Positions 51,423 through 60,391 of a stretch of DNA of 64,000 nt are shown piece by piece. The stretch spans positions 45,826,581 to 45,890,580 of the forward strand of contig OX442314.1 of the NCBI GenBank assembly GCA_949358305.1, in the 5' to 3' direction. The position numbers and the translations under genes were made by a program. This DNA comes from Strigamia acuminata. Taxonomy: Eukaryota; Arthropoda; Chilopoda; Geophilomorpha; Linotaeniidae. Within the stretch, counting starts at the first letter, position 1. Each line of letters begins with the position of its first letter. Below the pieces are notes generated by a model, which was not told the origin of the DNA, searched no databases, and was given only the letters and a program-made list of their open reading frames with translations.

Positions 51423-51647
51423 TGTTGTCATTTTGTGTCACCAGGCACAATGTGCTTGAAATCCCGAATGAGGGTCTCCCACCACTAGGGGGAGTTGGGT
51501 GTATTTTCGACTGGCGACGTATTACGTCACGAGAACGATTTCCGGTCACTTGCGAAAAAGGGCCGAGACTGTATGTCGTGTATCTCGCGCAAATAAACCT
51601 TTTCATCATTTTCATCCGAGTATTCCCAATCTTTTCGAATCCCAACA
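51423..51647 (+). repeat. 5' LTR of copia-type element
   Basis: TGTTGTCATTTTG..GAATCCCAACA, by eye identical to 53992-54216. AATAAA at about 51,592 is a likely poly(A) signal. Confidence 0.95.
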
Positions 51648-51649
51648 AA

Positions 51650-51664
51650 GGGTTATGGGTCCAG
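51650..51664 (+). other. Primer-binding site, tRNA-iMet anticodon-arm type
   Basis: GGGTTATGGGTCCAG matches, with one change, the complement of the initiator tRNA anticodon arm used by Drosophila copia (GGGTTATGGGCCCAG), rather than a tRNA 3' end. Confidence 0.7.
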
Positions 51665-51799
51665 GCATCTAACACTGCGTAAGTGTATCAATTCGTATCA
51701 ATTTCCGGGCGTTTTGACGAAGGAGTGACCGCCAAACGGACCACGAGACGTTAGGCCTAAAAATCCGACGCGTGGTAGCTTGCCGAAAAACCTTCGAGA

Positions 51800-53788
51800 A
51801 TGGCAGACAGAGATGCGATGAGGATCGAAAAGCTGGAGGATGAAAACTACGCCACGTGGGCGTTCAAGATGCGAGTCTTTTTGAAGAAGTCGGAATGGTG
51901 GACGGTCATCGTTGACGAGGCACCTGCGAACGGACCTGCGGCGGCGAGAAACGCGTGGCGTGGCAAGGACGAAAAGGCCATGAACGCAATCGTCCAAGCC
52001 TTGTCGCCGGCACAGACGGTGTACGTGATCAACAAGGACACGGCCCGCGAGTGCTGGGAGAAGTTGGACGAAGTGCACCGAGGACGAGCCCGACAACGGC
52101 AGACAATTTTGCGGAGAGAGCTGACCAGGATGCGCTGGGAGAAAGCGGAGACGGCCACAAAGTTCCTGCAACGCGTGGAGTCAACAGTAAACCAGCTACG
52201 GGCGGTTGGAGGCGAAATTTCCGAACAAGAGGTGGGAACAATGATTATTCAAAACCTGCCGAAAGCGTACCACAGCATTCCGAGGGCGTTTGATATGTGC
52301 GACGACGATGCTGTAACGATGGTGAAGCTGCGCCACATGATCCTGCAGGAGGAGTCGCGCCAGACGGGTGACGACGAAATAATCGAAAAGCTGCACAAGG
52401 TGAACTTGTCGCACCGCACGAACGGCAACAATCGGGGCGGTGAACGCAACAGCGACGGAAACGGCGAGCAGAACGGTGAACGAAACAATGATCGGAGACG
52501 AGACATGAAGCACGTGAAGTGCTACAACTGTCTGGAGTTTGGGCACATCGCCAGAAACTGTCGGGGCCAAGCCGGAACCAAGAGCATGAACGACACGAGC
52601 CAGAGTCAACCAAAGCAGACCGCGAGGAAGGAGCAGCAGCCAGACGCAACCGTCAGAGCTGTGAAAACTAACCAATTTGTTTTTCAGGTTAAGACCGAGG
52701 GAAGAGAATGGAACCTCGACTCAGGAGCGACACGACACATGACGGCAAGTCGGGATTTCTTCGAGACGTTCACGGCCAACGATGGAAGTCGCAAAGTAAC
52801 GCTGGCCGACGGTCGAAAAATTTCCATTATGGGGAGCGGAAACGTGCGGTTAACGACGGACGATGCGGATCTGGTCGCGAGGGACGTGCTGTATATTCCC
52901 GATTTGTGCGACAATCTGATTTCTGTGCCAAAACTGGACGATGCGGGACTGAGAATTGCTTTTGGGGGCGGAGTGTGCACGATTTCAAGCGGGGATCAAG
53001 TGCTGATGACCGCCACAAAGATGGGCGACGTATATCGATTGAATGTCGAGACGGTTATAAATGTGCGAGCCAACGTTTGTCAGATGGCAACCAAGGACGA
53101 AAAGAAAGGTGCGGAGGAAATGCAGCCACAACATCGCGGAGCGGACGACGATGAAGTACGTAGCAGCGCAAACGAGACGTGGAGCATGGACGGCCGTACG
53201 AGAAGCGACTTGGACGAGAAGAGTGTCGAACTTGACGTAAAACTGGCGGCACTCTATGCAAAATTGGCCGAAATGGATGCGAAAATTAGTGAAATTGATG
53301 CGAAGCTGGTCGAGCTTGATGGAAAAAGGGCAGAATTGGACGCCAAATTAGCCAAACGCGATGAAGACGAGGTGGATGAATTGCGGCCGTGCGGAGTAGC
53401 GCAACCAAGCTATGGGGAAACGAGCGACGCAATTTCGGGCAGATTCGACGCAGTTTTGGACACTGCCGACGTCAAAGTCGACGTGAATTCAAACGACGGG
53501 CGGGAGAAGCAAACCAAACGGCGAAGGAACAAGAAACGAGGGAGAACTAAGCGACTAGCGAGCAATGACGAGGCCTGCGAGAAGCTGATATTGTACCAGA
53601 GCGATCGAGTTGAGAAGGTGCTTGTGGGGCGGGAACTGAAACGAGAGGAATGCAACCGAACCGACTGGGAAGCGATTAATGGATCAAAACAAGTCGGACG
53701 AGTAAGATATTTGGAGCGTGACAAGATACTACGCGAAAATGGGTTTGAGCGGGGAGCAAAAAAACTGCAACACAGCGAATTGAACTAG
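51800..53788 (+). CDS. copia-type gag-protease with coiled-coil/basic C-terminus
   Basis: 662 aa. Residues 1-160: copia gag (KLEDENYATWAFKMRVFLKK, UBN2-like). CCHC knuckle CYNCLEFGHIARNC at about 241-254. Protease motif LDSGATRHM with D307. A gag_pre-integrase-like region follows (VLYIPDLCDNLISVPKL, to about 425). Instead of integrase and RT, residues 468-524 form a repetitive coiled coil (AELDAKLAE-like 7-to-9-residue units), then an acidic linker, KRRRNKKRGRTKR, and a novel end reaching QHSELN. Codon use and frame are unbroken, so selection or very recent origin is implied. The protein could still build particles for its own RNA while borrowing pol from a relative; that is inference. Confidence 0.9.
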   Translation: MADRDAMRIEKLEDENYATWAFKMRVFLKKSEWWTVIVDEAPANGPAAARNAWRGKDEKAMNAIVQALSPAQTVYVINKDTARECWEKLDEVHRGRARQRQTILRRELTRMRWEKAETATKFLQRVESTVNQLRAVGGEISEQEVGTMIIQNLPKAYHSIPRAFDMCDDDAVTMVKLRHMILQEESRQTGDDEIIEKLHKVNLSHRTNGNNRGGERNSDGNGEQNGERNNDRRRDMKHVKCYNCLEFGHIARNCRGQAGTKSMNDTSQSQPKQTARKEQQPDATVRAVKTNQFVFQVKTEGREWNLDSGATRHMTASRDFFETFTANDGSRKVTLADGRKISIMGSGNVRLTTDDADLVARDVLYIPDLCDNLISVPKLDDAGLRIAFGGGVCTISSGDQVLMTATKMGDVYRLNVETVINVRANVCQMATKDEKKGAEEMQPQHRGADDDEVRSSANETWSMDGRTRSDLDEKSVELDVKLAALYAKLAEMDAKISEIDAKLVELDGKRAELDAKLAKRDEDEVDELRPCGVAQPSYGETSDAISGRFDAVLDTADVKVDVNSNDGREKQTKRRRNKKRGRTKRLASNDEACEKLILYQSDRVEKVLVGRELKREECNRTDWEAINGSKQVGRVRYLERDKILRENGFERGAKKLQHSELN

Positions 53789-53991
53789 TGGTTGAAGTGT
53801 ATTGTTTTGAGAACTGTGTTATTTTTTAATTGTTCATTCTATTTTTAGTCTTATGAGTGTATTTTATTGATCTTTTTAATTTACGGCATTAGGAGTGTAT
53901 CTTTGGATTTTTGTTTGTGTTTAATTTTGACGTTAACTTTTGAGGGATTTGTTTTTATGTCTTCACACATTGACCAGGTGAAGAAGGTGTA

Positions 53992-54216
53992 TGTTGTCAT
54001 TTTGTGTCACCAGGCACAATGTGCTTGAAATCCCGAATGAGGGTCTCCCACCACTAGGGGGAGTTGGGTGTATTTTCGACTGGCGACGTATTACGTCACG
54101 AGAACGATTTCCGGTCACTTGCGAAAAAGGGCCGAGACTGTATGTCGTGTATCTCGCGCAAATAAACCTTTTCATCATTTTCATCCGAGTATTCCCAATC
54201 TTTTCGAATCCCAACA
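53992..54216 (+). repeat. 3' LTR of copia-type element
   Basis: Same 225 bp as the 5' LTR. Purine-rich AGGTGAAGAAGGTGTA precedes it as probable polypurine tract. Confidence 0.95.
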
Positions 54217-55094
54217 TTTAGTTGGTTTGATCAATTTTGACCTTTTTTTAGTCGGTTTGTTCCATTTAGAGATTTGTTTAAGTCGTTTTGGTCAATCGAA
54301 GTTCAAAATGAAAATGGTGAACATGAAAATAAATCGGTTGACGAATGGGCACAAAGGTGATCACTGATCAACGCGACGTTTCGCGAGTGGCCGACAATTG
54401 AATTTAAAATGCCGGCACGGTTTGTTGTCAAAAATGAATTACTAAGCACTGTTCAACAAAAACGACCTTGAAACAATTTTAATGAGTTAATTTTTTGATT
54501 TGGACAACTGAATATTTAAAACCAATCAAAGTACTCGTAATAGGTGTATTTTTGAATTTTGCGGCGGACATTACGATGCTTTCAAACATGGTGGCGCCCA
54601 GATCGTGCCGTTAAACGAACATTTTTCAAGTGTGAGAACGTTTACCCTACGGACTTTCAACGTGGGAATAGGTATATTCAGCGTTGGATTGGTTTTGTAC
54701 CTGTTCGCCGCAAAAATCAAAAATAAACCTTTTTAAAAGTCTGTAATGTCAAATTGTTTATCAAACGGTGTGTTGTCACTTTCCACTACTAATTCGATCG
54801 ATTCCACGGTATTTCGCGGATTTTTAAATTGCTGAATTATGTTTAAAAAAGGGAACCACAACCACAATTCGTTGGTGAAATAAAAGAATAATAATTTATG
54901 ACGATCATGCAGTCGCTCATCGATATAGCGACAAATTACGCCAATAGATGGCGCTGACGACCAAAAGCGGCAAATTCGAATAGAATTTGTCACTTGACGT
55001 AAAACCACATAAAATACAACTTTTATGTGATTTTAAGGCAGAAAATCAACGTTATCTTATGTTTATGGCAATAAATATAGATATTAGGTTGTTT
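54217..55094. other. Spacer between copia and gypsy elements
   Basis: Contains a 91-codon minus-strand ORF (55008-54733) without recognisable domain. ATGGTGGCGCCC and AGATGGCGC motifs occur. No supported gene. Confidence 0.4.
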
Positions 55095-56608
55095 TGTGGT
55101 AACTCTGCAAAGTTACCCCAAAAACTAGGCCTAGGGGATTAAATCTCCCCCTCGCACCTGCTCCAAGCGTGGACCCCCGCGGATCAAGTTGAAGGACTTA
55201 ATCCAAAAGTGTTCCTCGCTATCCAGTTCCTGTCCCGACCTAGCAGAGAGCTATGGTTTGTCTAGCTGACCACCTGGACTGAATATGTGTCCTGAGTATC
55301 CCATCACCTGGACCAGTGATTGGGGGGATTTGCAGGACCATTGCTCTCATTGGAGCAATGGCCAAGCTATTGTTTTCCCCGAGTATATACTTCCTCGCAA
55401 CAGGAAGTAGCTCGCTCTTGACCAGATATTTGACTATATGTTTTCTTGAGCCCTTTCTACTACTCCGGTTGTCATGTTGATTGCGCAGACACTTGCTTGT
55501 CTGTTGATTGCGCAGTCAATGCCCCTTATACTGCGGGCCTATGACAACCTACATACGGCGTACACTTGACGTGGAGATGGGTGATATGATGCCTCCATGT
55601 CCGGGTGCCCGATGACGGCTGTGTGGCCGTGAGGAGATCAGGTCGCGGCGATGAGTAGTAAGAATCCCGTCGGGCCGGATATAATTCAACAAGTGTTCCA
55701 CAAGGCCTGCCAGTTACAGTAAACCACGGCTGCCGAACAGCGTGTCGAAAATGTAACATTAGGGTTGAAATAACTAAACTCGGAAAAGTTTAGTTAGATT
55801 AAATCCCCAGCTAGTTTATGTCACAACTCAGCATTGTGCATAAACATGGATACTTCTTCCAGAACTGTACAAAACTGAAGACTAGCTACATTAGCATTTA
55901 CTTGCCAGTAAATGTGTAGCTAAATTGCCAACTTTACGTAAGCAGAATTATTACGAGTATTTACTGAAAAGTAATACTCTAATAAATGCATCCATTGCAC
56001 GGAACCAGAAGTTATGATTGTAAACTCGCAACAGTTTACTTTCGTATGAAGAACCAATTTGACGTATCACACCAATTATAAATGTCTTAAAACATTTATA
56101 AGAGGCCAATTGGTAAATGGCTCTCACAAGCCATTTAAACCAATAACCGCCCCAAGTTTGTGGCGATGCAGATACAGTCAACCGGACGTCCTCGGATACT
56201 AACCTTTTCATTACAGATTTGAACCAGACCCCGATGTACAACTAGGACCCAATAATCAACCGATTTAGACGACATCTTACTGACCCGACGAAGCCGACTT
56301 GATATTATCATAGCGCCGTTTAGGCGACTGTATGTATAGTTTATCTACCCATTTATACGGCCAATTGTCGGCATAGTTAATGTATAACTGTAGTTTATGC
56401 GAATTGATTAATATAATCACTTCACGGTGATTATATTTATATATCAATAAATCATGTTATGTCTTGATAACCGCATGTGTCATTATTTTACCCAGTTCAC
56501 ACTTTAGGTTTGTTAACTTATCTCTCAACTACTAGAATTGATAGACTTGCTTGTTATGCCAAAATACACATTTTGAGCGGATAGCGTCATCGAAAGGTCA
56601 TCGTCACA
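55095..56608 (+). repeat. Putative 5' LTR of gypsy element, stem-loop rich
   Basis: Limits inferred: the right end TCACA lies two bases before the primer site; the left end TGTGGTAAC gives TGTG..CACA symmetry. AATAAA at about 56,447 fits a poly(A) signal about 160 bp before the end. The sequence contains at least eleven short inverted repeats, for example 55338-55346/55353-55361 (9 bp), 55771-55780/55787-55796 (10 bp), 56076-56085/56092-56101 (10 bp) and 56410-56420/56427-56437 (11 bp), mostly with 6-nt loops. Confidence 0.6.
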
Positions 56609-56610
56609 CG

Positions 56611-56628
56611 TGGAGGTTCCACCGAGAT
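56611..56628 (+). other. Primer-binding site, tRNA-Gln type
   Basis: TGGAGGTTCCACCGAGAT is the complement of the 3' end of animal tRNA-Gln (..ATCTCGGTGGAACCT-CCA), from recall of that conserved tRNA. Confidence 0.75.
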
Positions 56629-58079
56629 AGGTTGCAAGCTAAAAGTGAACTTAGGTAAAATTTTGAATTTTGACATTTTTGTTGTAATTTTTCTTTACCA
56701 AGAAAATTATGGCTGAGTTGTATTTTTTCTAACCAGAAAATTATGACTAAATGTCCGCGTTGTAAAATTTTCTTAAAAAAGAAATTTATAACCGTTTTGT
56801 TCGTGTTGTGATTTTCTTTAACGAGAAAATTACGATTATTGATTTGCTTGTTGTATTTTCTCTCGAAAAAGAAAAATATAATTTCAAATTTCACAGTGTT
56901 GATAATATTTTAATCAAAATATTATTTGAATACTGTCTCCCGAGTCTAGTTGCATTTTTCTCACAAGAATGTGTAACAAGTAGACTACCGTACGTTATTT
57001 ATTAGTTCGCGAAAAATATAAATAAATGTGCCAGACGTTTGTTGGATCATTTCTTTTGAATAAAAAGTTTTGATTCTCAACAAACAAACAGAAGTTTCTA
57101 CAACTAGAAGAATTTACGATGCTGTCCATTGTTTAAGTTATTTCTAATCAAAATGCTTGAACTTTAACTTTTTGTACGAAAAGTTAACGACACTTGGATG
57201 GTAGTCTGAAGAGGTCATATTTTCTCACCAAAAATGTGACTAATGGTAGTATTTTGTGATTATTTCCCGAAAAAGAAATAAAAACAATTTTCTCTTTACA
57301 AAGAGACTGGAGATTGTCAAGCAGCTGTGGAGAATGGGCGATTTTGACTTGTCTTAAAAAACAGGTTAATCTTGCTGACAAGAATGGCAAAGTTCAAATT
57401 CTCGAAAAAGAATTTGGACCAAAACTCAGTGGGTGGCATATCCAGAAAAGGAAATGCATTGTTGGGTGATGAATGAGTGGCACACGTCAAATGTGTCATT
57501 TTTTCATTCGTCCAATCCCACTGAACGGATTAACCCCCAAAATTCATTTTTTGGGAAGTGTGAAGACCACTTGCCTTCTTGCATCCACACTGACTGGACG
57601 TCTCTTGACCACCATTTTGGACCGTGACCACCTTGTTCGTTTGGACCATTTTGCATCCGAAAAAGCCGTAAAGTTAAGTGTAATTTTGTTAAAACATTGT
57701 AGTTTAAAGCGCACCTTCCTAAGCGCTAGTTTAGTATAAAAAGTGTATTTCATTTTTGTAGTTTAAGTGTGTTTTGCCCACACCAAGTTTAAAGAATCAG
57801 TTGTACTATTCTTTCTCTAGTTTTACTTTAGGCGTGACTGTTTCTCCGCGCTAGTGTTGGATTAAAATCCTCAGTACTCCAATCTATTTTTTGGGCGTTA
57901 TTTTCTTGTTGTTTTTCGTGTACCCCACAGTGCACGTTTTAACACCGAACCTATCGCCAATTTTTGTTGTTGTTCGATTTTGTCGGTTACGTACTAAACG
58001 GTACGTAATCTCACACCGAATCTATCGCCGATTTTTCAACTTCTCACTTTGTGTTTTCATATTTTTGAACAAAAATATC
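56629..58079 (+). promoter_or_regulatory. Gypsy leader with stem-loop array
   Basis: Long untranslated leader. Between 56,685 and 57,420 about ten AT-rich inverted repeats follow each other, many of the form TTTTCT-loop-AGAAAA: 56686-56709, 56725-56740, 56765-56787, 56808-56833, 56902-56925 (10 bp perfect, loop AATC), 57164-57187 (9 bp perfect, loop TGTACG), 57260-57281, 57291-57306 and 57392-57419 (10 bp with one wobble). An in-frame upstream extension of gag to 57,891 is hydrophobic and probably not translated. Confidence 0.65.
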
Positions 58080-60362
58080 ATGACACATCACCGTAATCTG
58101 TTCGACACCCTGAATCAAACGAGAGATCAGGAAGACGAGAATCAATCGCGGAACCAGCTTACTCCTATAACGGAGGAAAGCACGCAGTATGACGCCGACG
58201 AGGATTTGCGGGCGTATTGTCGCCACTTCAATTTAGATGTACGTTTCTTCGGTTCGCTGACCGAAGCCAAACAGTATATGGCTCGCAATCAACAGCCGGG
58301 AGGTTCGTCCGACCGTTCCGGCCGATCAGCGGACGAGTTGGAACTGAACCGCGGAGGTATCAACGGAGGGCCGCCGGCCACTTACGAGAAGTCGCGTGAC
58401 CCGCCACCCGCTCCACCTCCATTACGAGTCGCTAACCCTACTTCTCCAAGTAAGGAACAAACGACAGAACCACGTGCATCGACTCCAAAGTCAGATGAAC
58501 TTTTATTGGTTGAACGTACGGACAACGTACAACGACCATCTGTAGTGGACAAAGTCGCGAGCGAGTCGCAGACCACCGTTCCTGAACGACGTAATCAACC
58601 GCCTATTCCTGCACTCCCGTTAGTGTTGGAACAGGAAATTCCGCCGAGGAGAGTTGTTTACCCACCTAAGCATCCCTCTGAAGCCATACGACGTTTCCAA
58701 CAAGAAATTAGGGATCAAGCCTCAACGTTGAAAACCCCTGTTGATTACGGGGCGCAGCAGGAATTTCCGACTAGAAAATTTCCGGCCGATCCAATCGAAC
58801 GCTTCCAACAACGAGTTCGCGACGAAGTACGAGATTTGGACCCAAATCCAATTCAACCTCGTACGCATTTCGAGTCAACGCGAGGAAGGCCGAACTTGCC
58901 TGCCTTGCATCGGGAGAAGTCGCCATCGCCAATTATTCCCCGTGCTCAAATAGGGTATGAGGAATTTCGGCCAAATTACGAAGATTATCGGACGAATCAC
59001 GGGTATAACTCCCCCAGCCAGGGGAGATTCCGTCGTTCCTCGCCACCGCGACCAGATGAGTTTCAACGCTCATATTCGCCACCTCCTGCAAGGGGGAGTC
59101 GAAGAAATGAGCCCCGTCCACCCCAGCCAGGGGGACAAGGAGGGCAAGGGGGACATCACACCGATAATCCTAACTTGCTCCCTCCCAGTTATTTTCAACG
59201 TTCAGATTCTCCACCGCCACGGAGGGGAAACAGTGCGAGTAGCACTGCCCCCACTCTGTCACAAGACGACATGAACTTACTAGTTCAGAGATTGTCGGGA
59301 AATGTGCGAAATACCCAATCGCAACCGCAACCAAATAGGAAATTCATCTGTAAAGGAATAGAAATTCCAGCTTTTGAAGGAAAGCAGGAAGACGTGTCAA
59401 GATTTTTGGAAGTCGTGAAATCAGTTTCAATGTTACGAGAAATAACATTAGACAACATGGTACATGAAATCATTCCGGGTTATTTACTGGGCCATGCGCA
59501 AACATGGTTCAGGCAAGAGAAACGACGTTTCACAAGTTGGGAAATTTTCGAGGACGCTTTTCTAAGACGTTTCGATCTCGTCCCGCTCACGCGAGCAAGA
59601 CGACTGAAAAACGTAATCCAGAGAGCTGACGAAAGCTTATATGATTTTCTGTTGCGTTTTTCCAAAGCGCAAGGGAAAATTGCACCCGGAAGTAGAGAAG
59701 GTATAGACCACCTGTTCGATAATGTAACTGATGAAAGCTTTATGTTATTGATGAACAAGGACCTGTACGGTGAAAGTACAGTCGAAGAAATCATTTATTT
59801 CGTGGGAAAACATCGCTGTATGTTTGAAAACAAAAAGCAACATTCTGCGCGTCTCGAGTTTGACAACAGCGAATTCCCAGCATCCAATGCCTCGACAAAG
59901 GCAAAAGATAACAAATTCGCATCTAGACCATCACTCAAGAGTTCCACTGTCGGTTATGAACCAATTACCCAAGTGGAAAGTGACATTGAAGTTGAAAGCG
60001 GAGACGAAGAATCGATGGAGACCATCTATATTAACCACATGGAGACCAAGTCCGGGAAGTGTTTTTACTGTCATGAAACAGGGCACTTCAAACGGGAATG
60101 CCCGAAATGGCTAAATAAAAATAAAGCAGATCCCGCGAATAAACGTCCGGCGAGCTCACAAGCTACGCCCGATGATGTAAAACGGCCTAGACCTAACTGG
60201 GTTACGACCGAACTTCTAGACAAGAAACTAGGCGATTTACAATCAACATTGCAGTCGTCTCTTCAAAAGTCCCTTCACAGCTCAGTTACCGATCTGCTTA
60301 CAAAATTCTTGAAAGCTCCTACAAGCTCGACAGAAAAAACAGAGGAGTCAAAAAACTGTTAG
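58080..60362 (+). CDS. Ty3/gypsy gag
   Basis: 760 aa from ATG at 58080; this start was preferred over a GTG/ATG at 57,891 because the upstream part is untypical hydrophobic leader. Residues 1-400 are polar and Pro/Arg-rich (SPPRPDEFQRSYSPPPARGS). Residues about 422-600 are a Retrotrans_gag domain (IPAFEGKQEDVSRFLEVV, then WEIFEDAFLRRFD). The CCHC zinc knuckle CFYCHETGHFKREC spans 661-674. The C-terminus has a helical LQSTLQSSLQKSLHSS stretch. It ends TAG six bases after a slippery heptamer, so a fraction of ribosomes should continue into pol. Confidence 0.92.
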   Translation: MTHHRNLFDTLNQTRDQEDENQSRNQLTPITEESTQYDADEDLRAYCRHFNLDVRFFGSLTEAKQYMARNQQPGGSSDRSGRSADELELNRGGINGGPPATYEKSRDPPPAPPPLRVANPTSPSKEQTTEPRASTPKSDELLLVERTDNVQRPSVVDKVASESQTTVPERRNQPPIPALPLVLEQEIPPRRVVYPPKHPSEAIRRFQQEIRDQASTLKTPVDYGAQQEFPTRKFPADPIERFQQRVRDEVRDLDPNPIQPRTHFESTRGRPNLPALHREKSPSPIIPRAQIGYEEFRPNYEDYRTNHGYNSPSQGRFRRSSPPRPDEFQRSYSPPPARGSRRNEPRPPQPGGQGGQGGHHTDNPNLLPPSYFQRSDSPPPRRGNSASSTAPTLSQDDMNLLVQRLSGNVRNTQSQPQPNRKFICKGIEIPAFEGKQEDVSRFLEVVKSVSMLREITLDNMVHEIIPGYLLGHAQTWFRQEKRRFTSWEIFEDAFLRRFDLVPLTRARRLKNVIQRADESLYDFLLRFSKAQGKIAPGSREGIDHLFDNVTDESFMLLMNKDLYGESTVEEIIYFVGKHRCMFENKKQHSARLEFDNSEFPASNASTKAKDNKFASRPSLKSSTVGYEPITQVESDIEVESGDEESMETIYINHMETKSGKCFYCHETGHFKRECPKWLNKNKADPANKRPASSQATPDDVKRPRPNWVTTELLDKKLGDLQSTLQSSLQKSLHSSVTDLLTKFLKAPTSSTEKTEESKNC

Positions 60363-60391
60363 AGGGGGTTGAACCAACCATTTCAGCCCCC
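60350..60391 (+). promoter_or_regulatory. Programmed -1 ribosomal frameshift signal
   Basis: Slippery heptamer A-AAA-AAC at 60350-60356 in the correct gag phase (tcA AAA AAC tgt tag), spacer TGTTAGA of 7 nt, then a hairpin: GGGGGTTGAA (60364-60373) with TTCAGCCCCC (60382-60391), 10 bp including one U-G pair, loop CCAACCAT. Slipping back one base gives CTG TTA GAG, which is the pol frame. Confidence 0.88.

Larger units (their letters stand above)
51423..54216 (+). mobile_element. Young non-autonomous Ty1/copia element (gag-protease only)
   Basis: Identical 225-bp LTRs (51423-51647, 53992-54216; TGTTG..CAACA), 5-bp target duplication TTTAG on both sides, copia-type primer site and one uninterrupted 662-codon ORF. 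Total 2794 bp versus about 5 kb for complete copia elements. Integrase, reverse transcriptase and RNase H are absent. Identical LTRs mean very recent insertion. Confidence 0.93.

Noticed and set aside
54733-55008. 91-codon minus-strand ORF
   Set aside because: No domain, signal peptide, paralogue or splice partner. Left unassigned.
57891-58079. N-terminal extension of gypsy gag from 57,891
   Set aside because: Hydrophobic, unlike gag proteins; the ATG at 58,080 begins a typical polar gag. Kept as leader.
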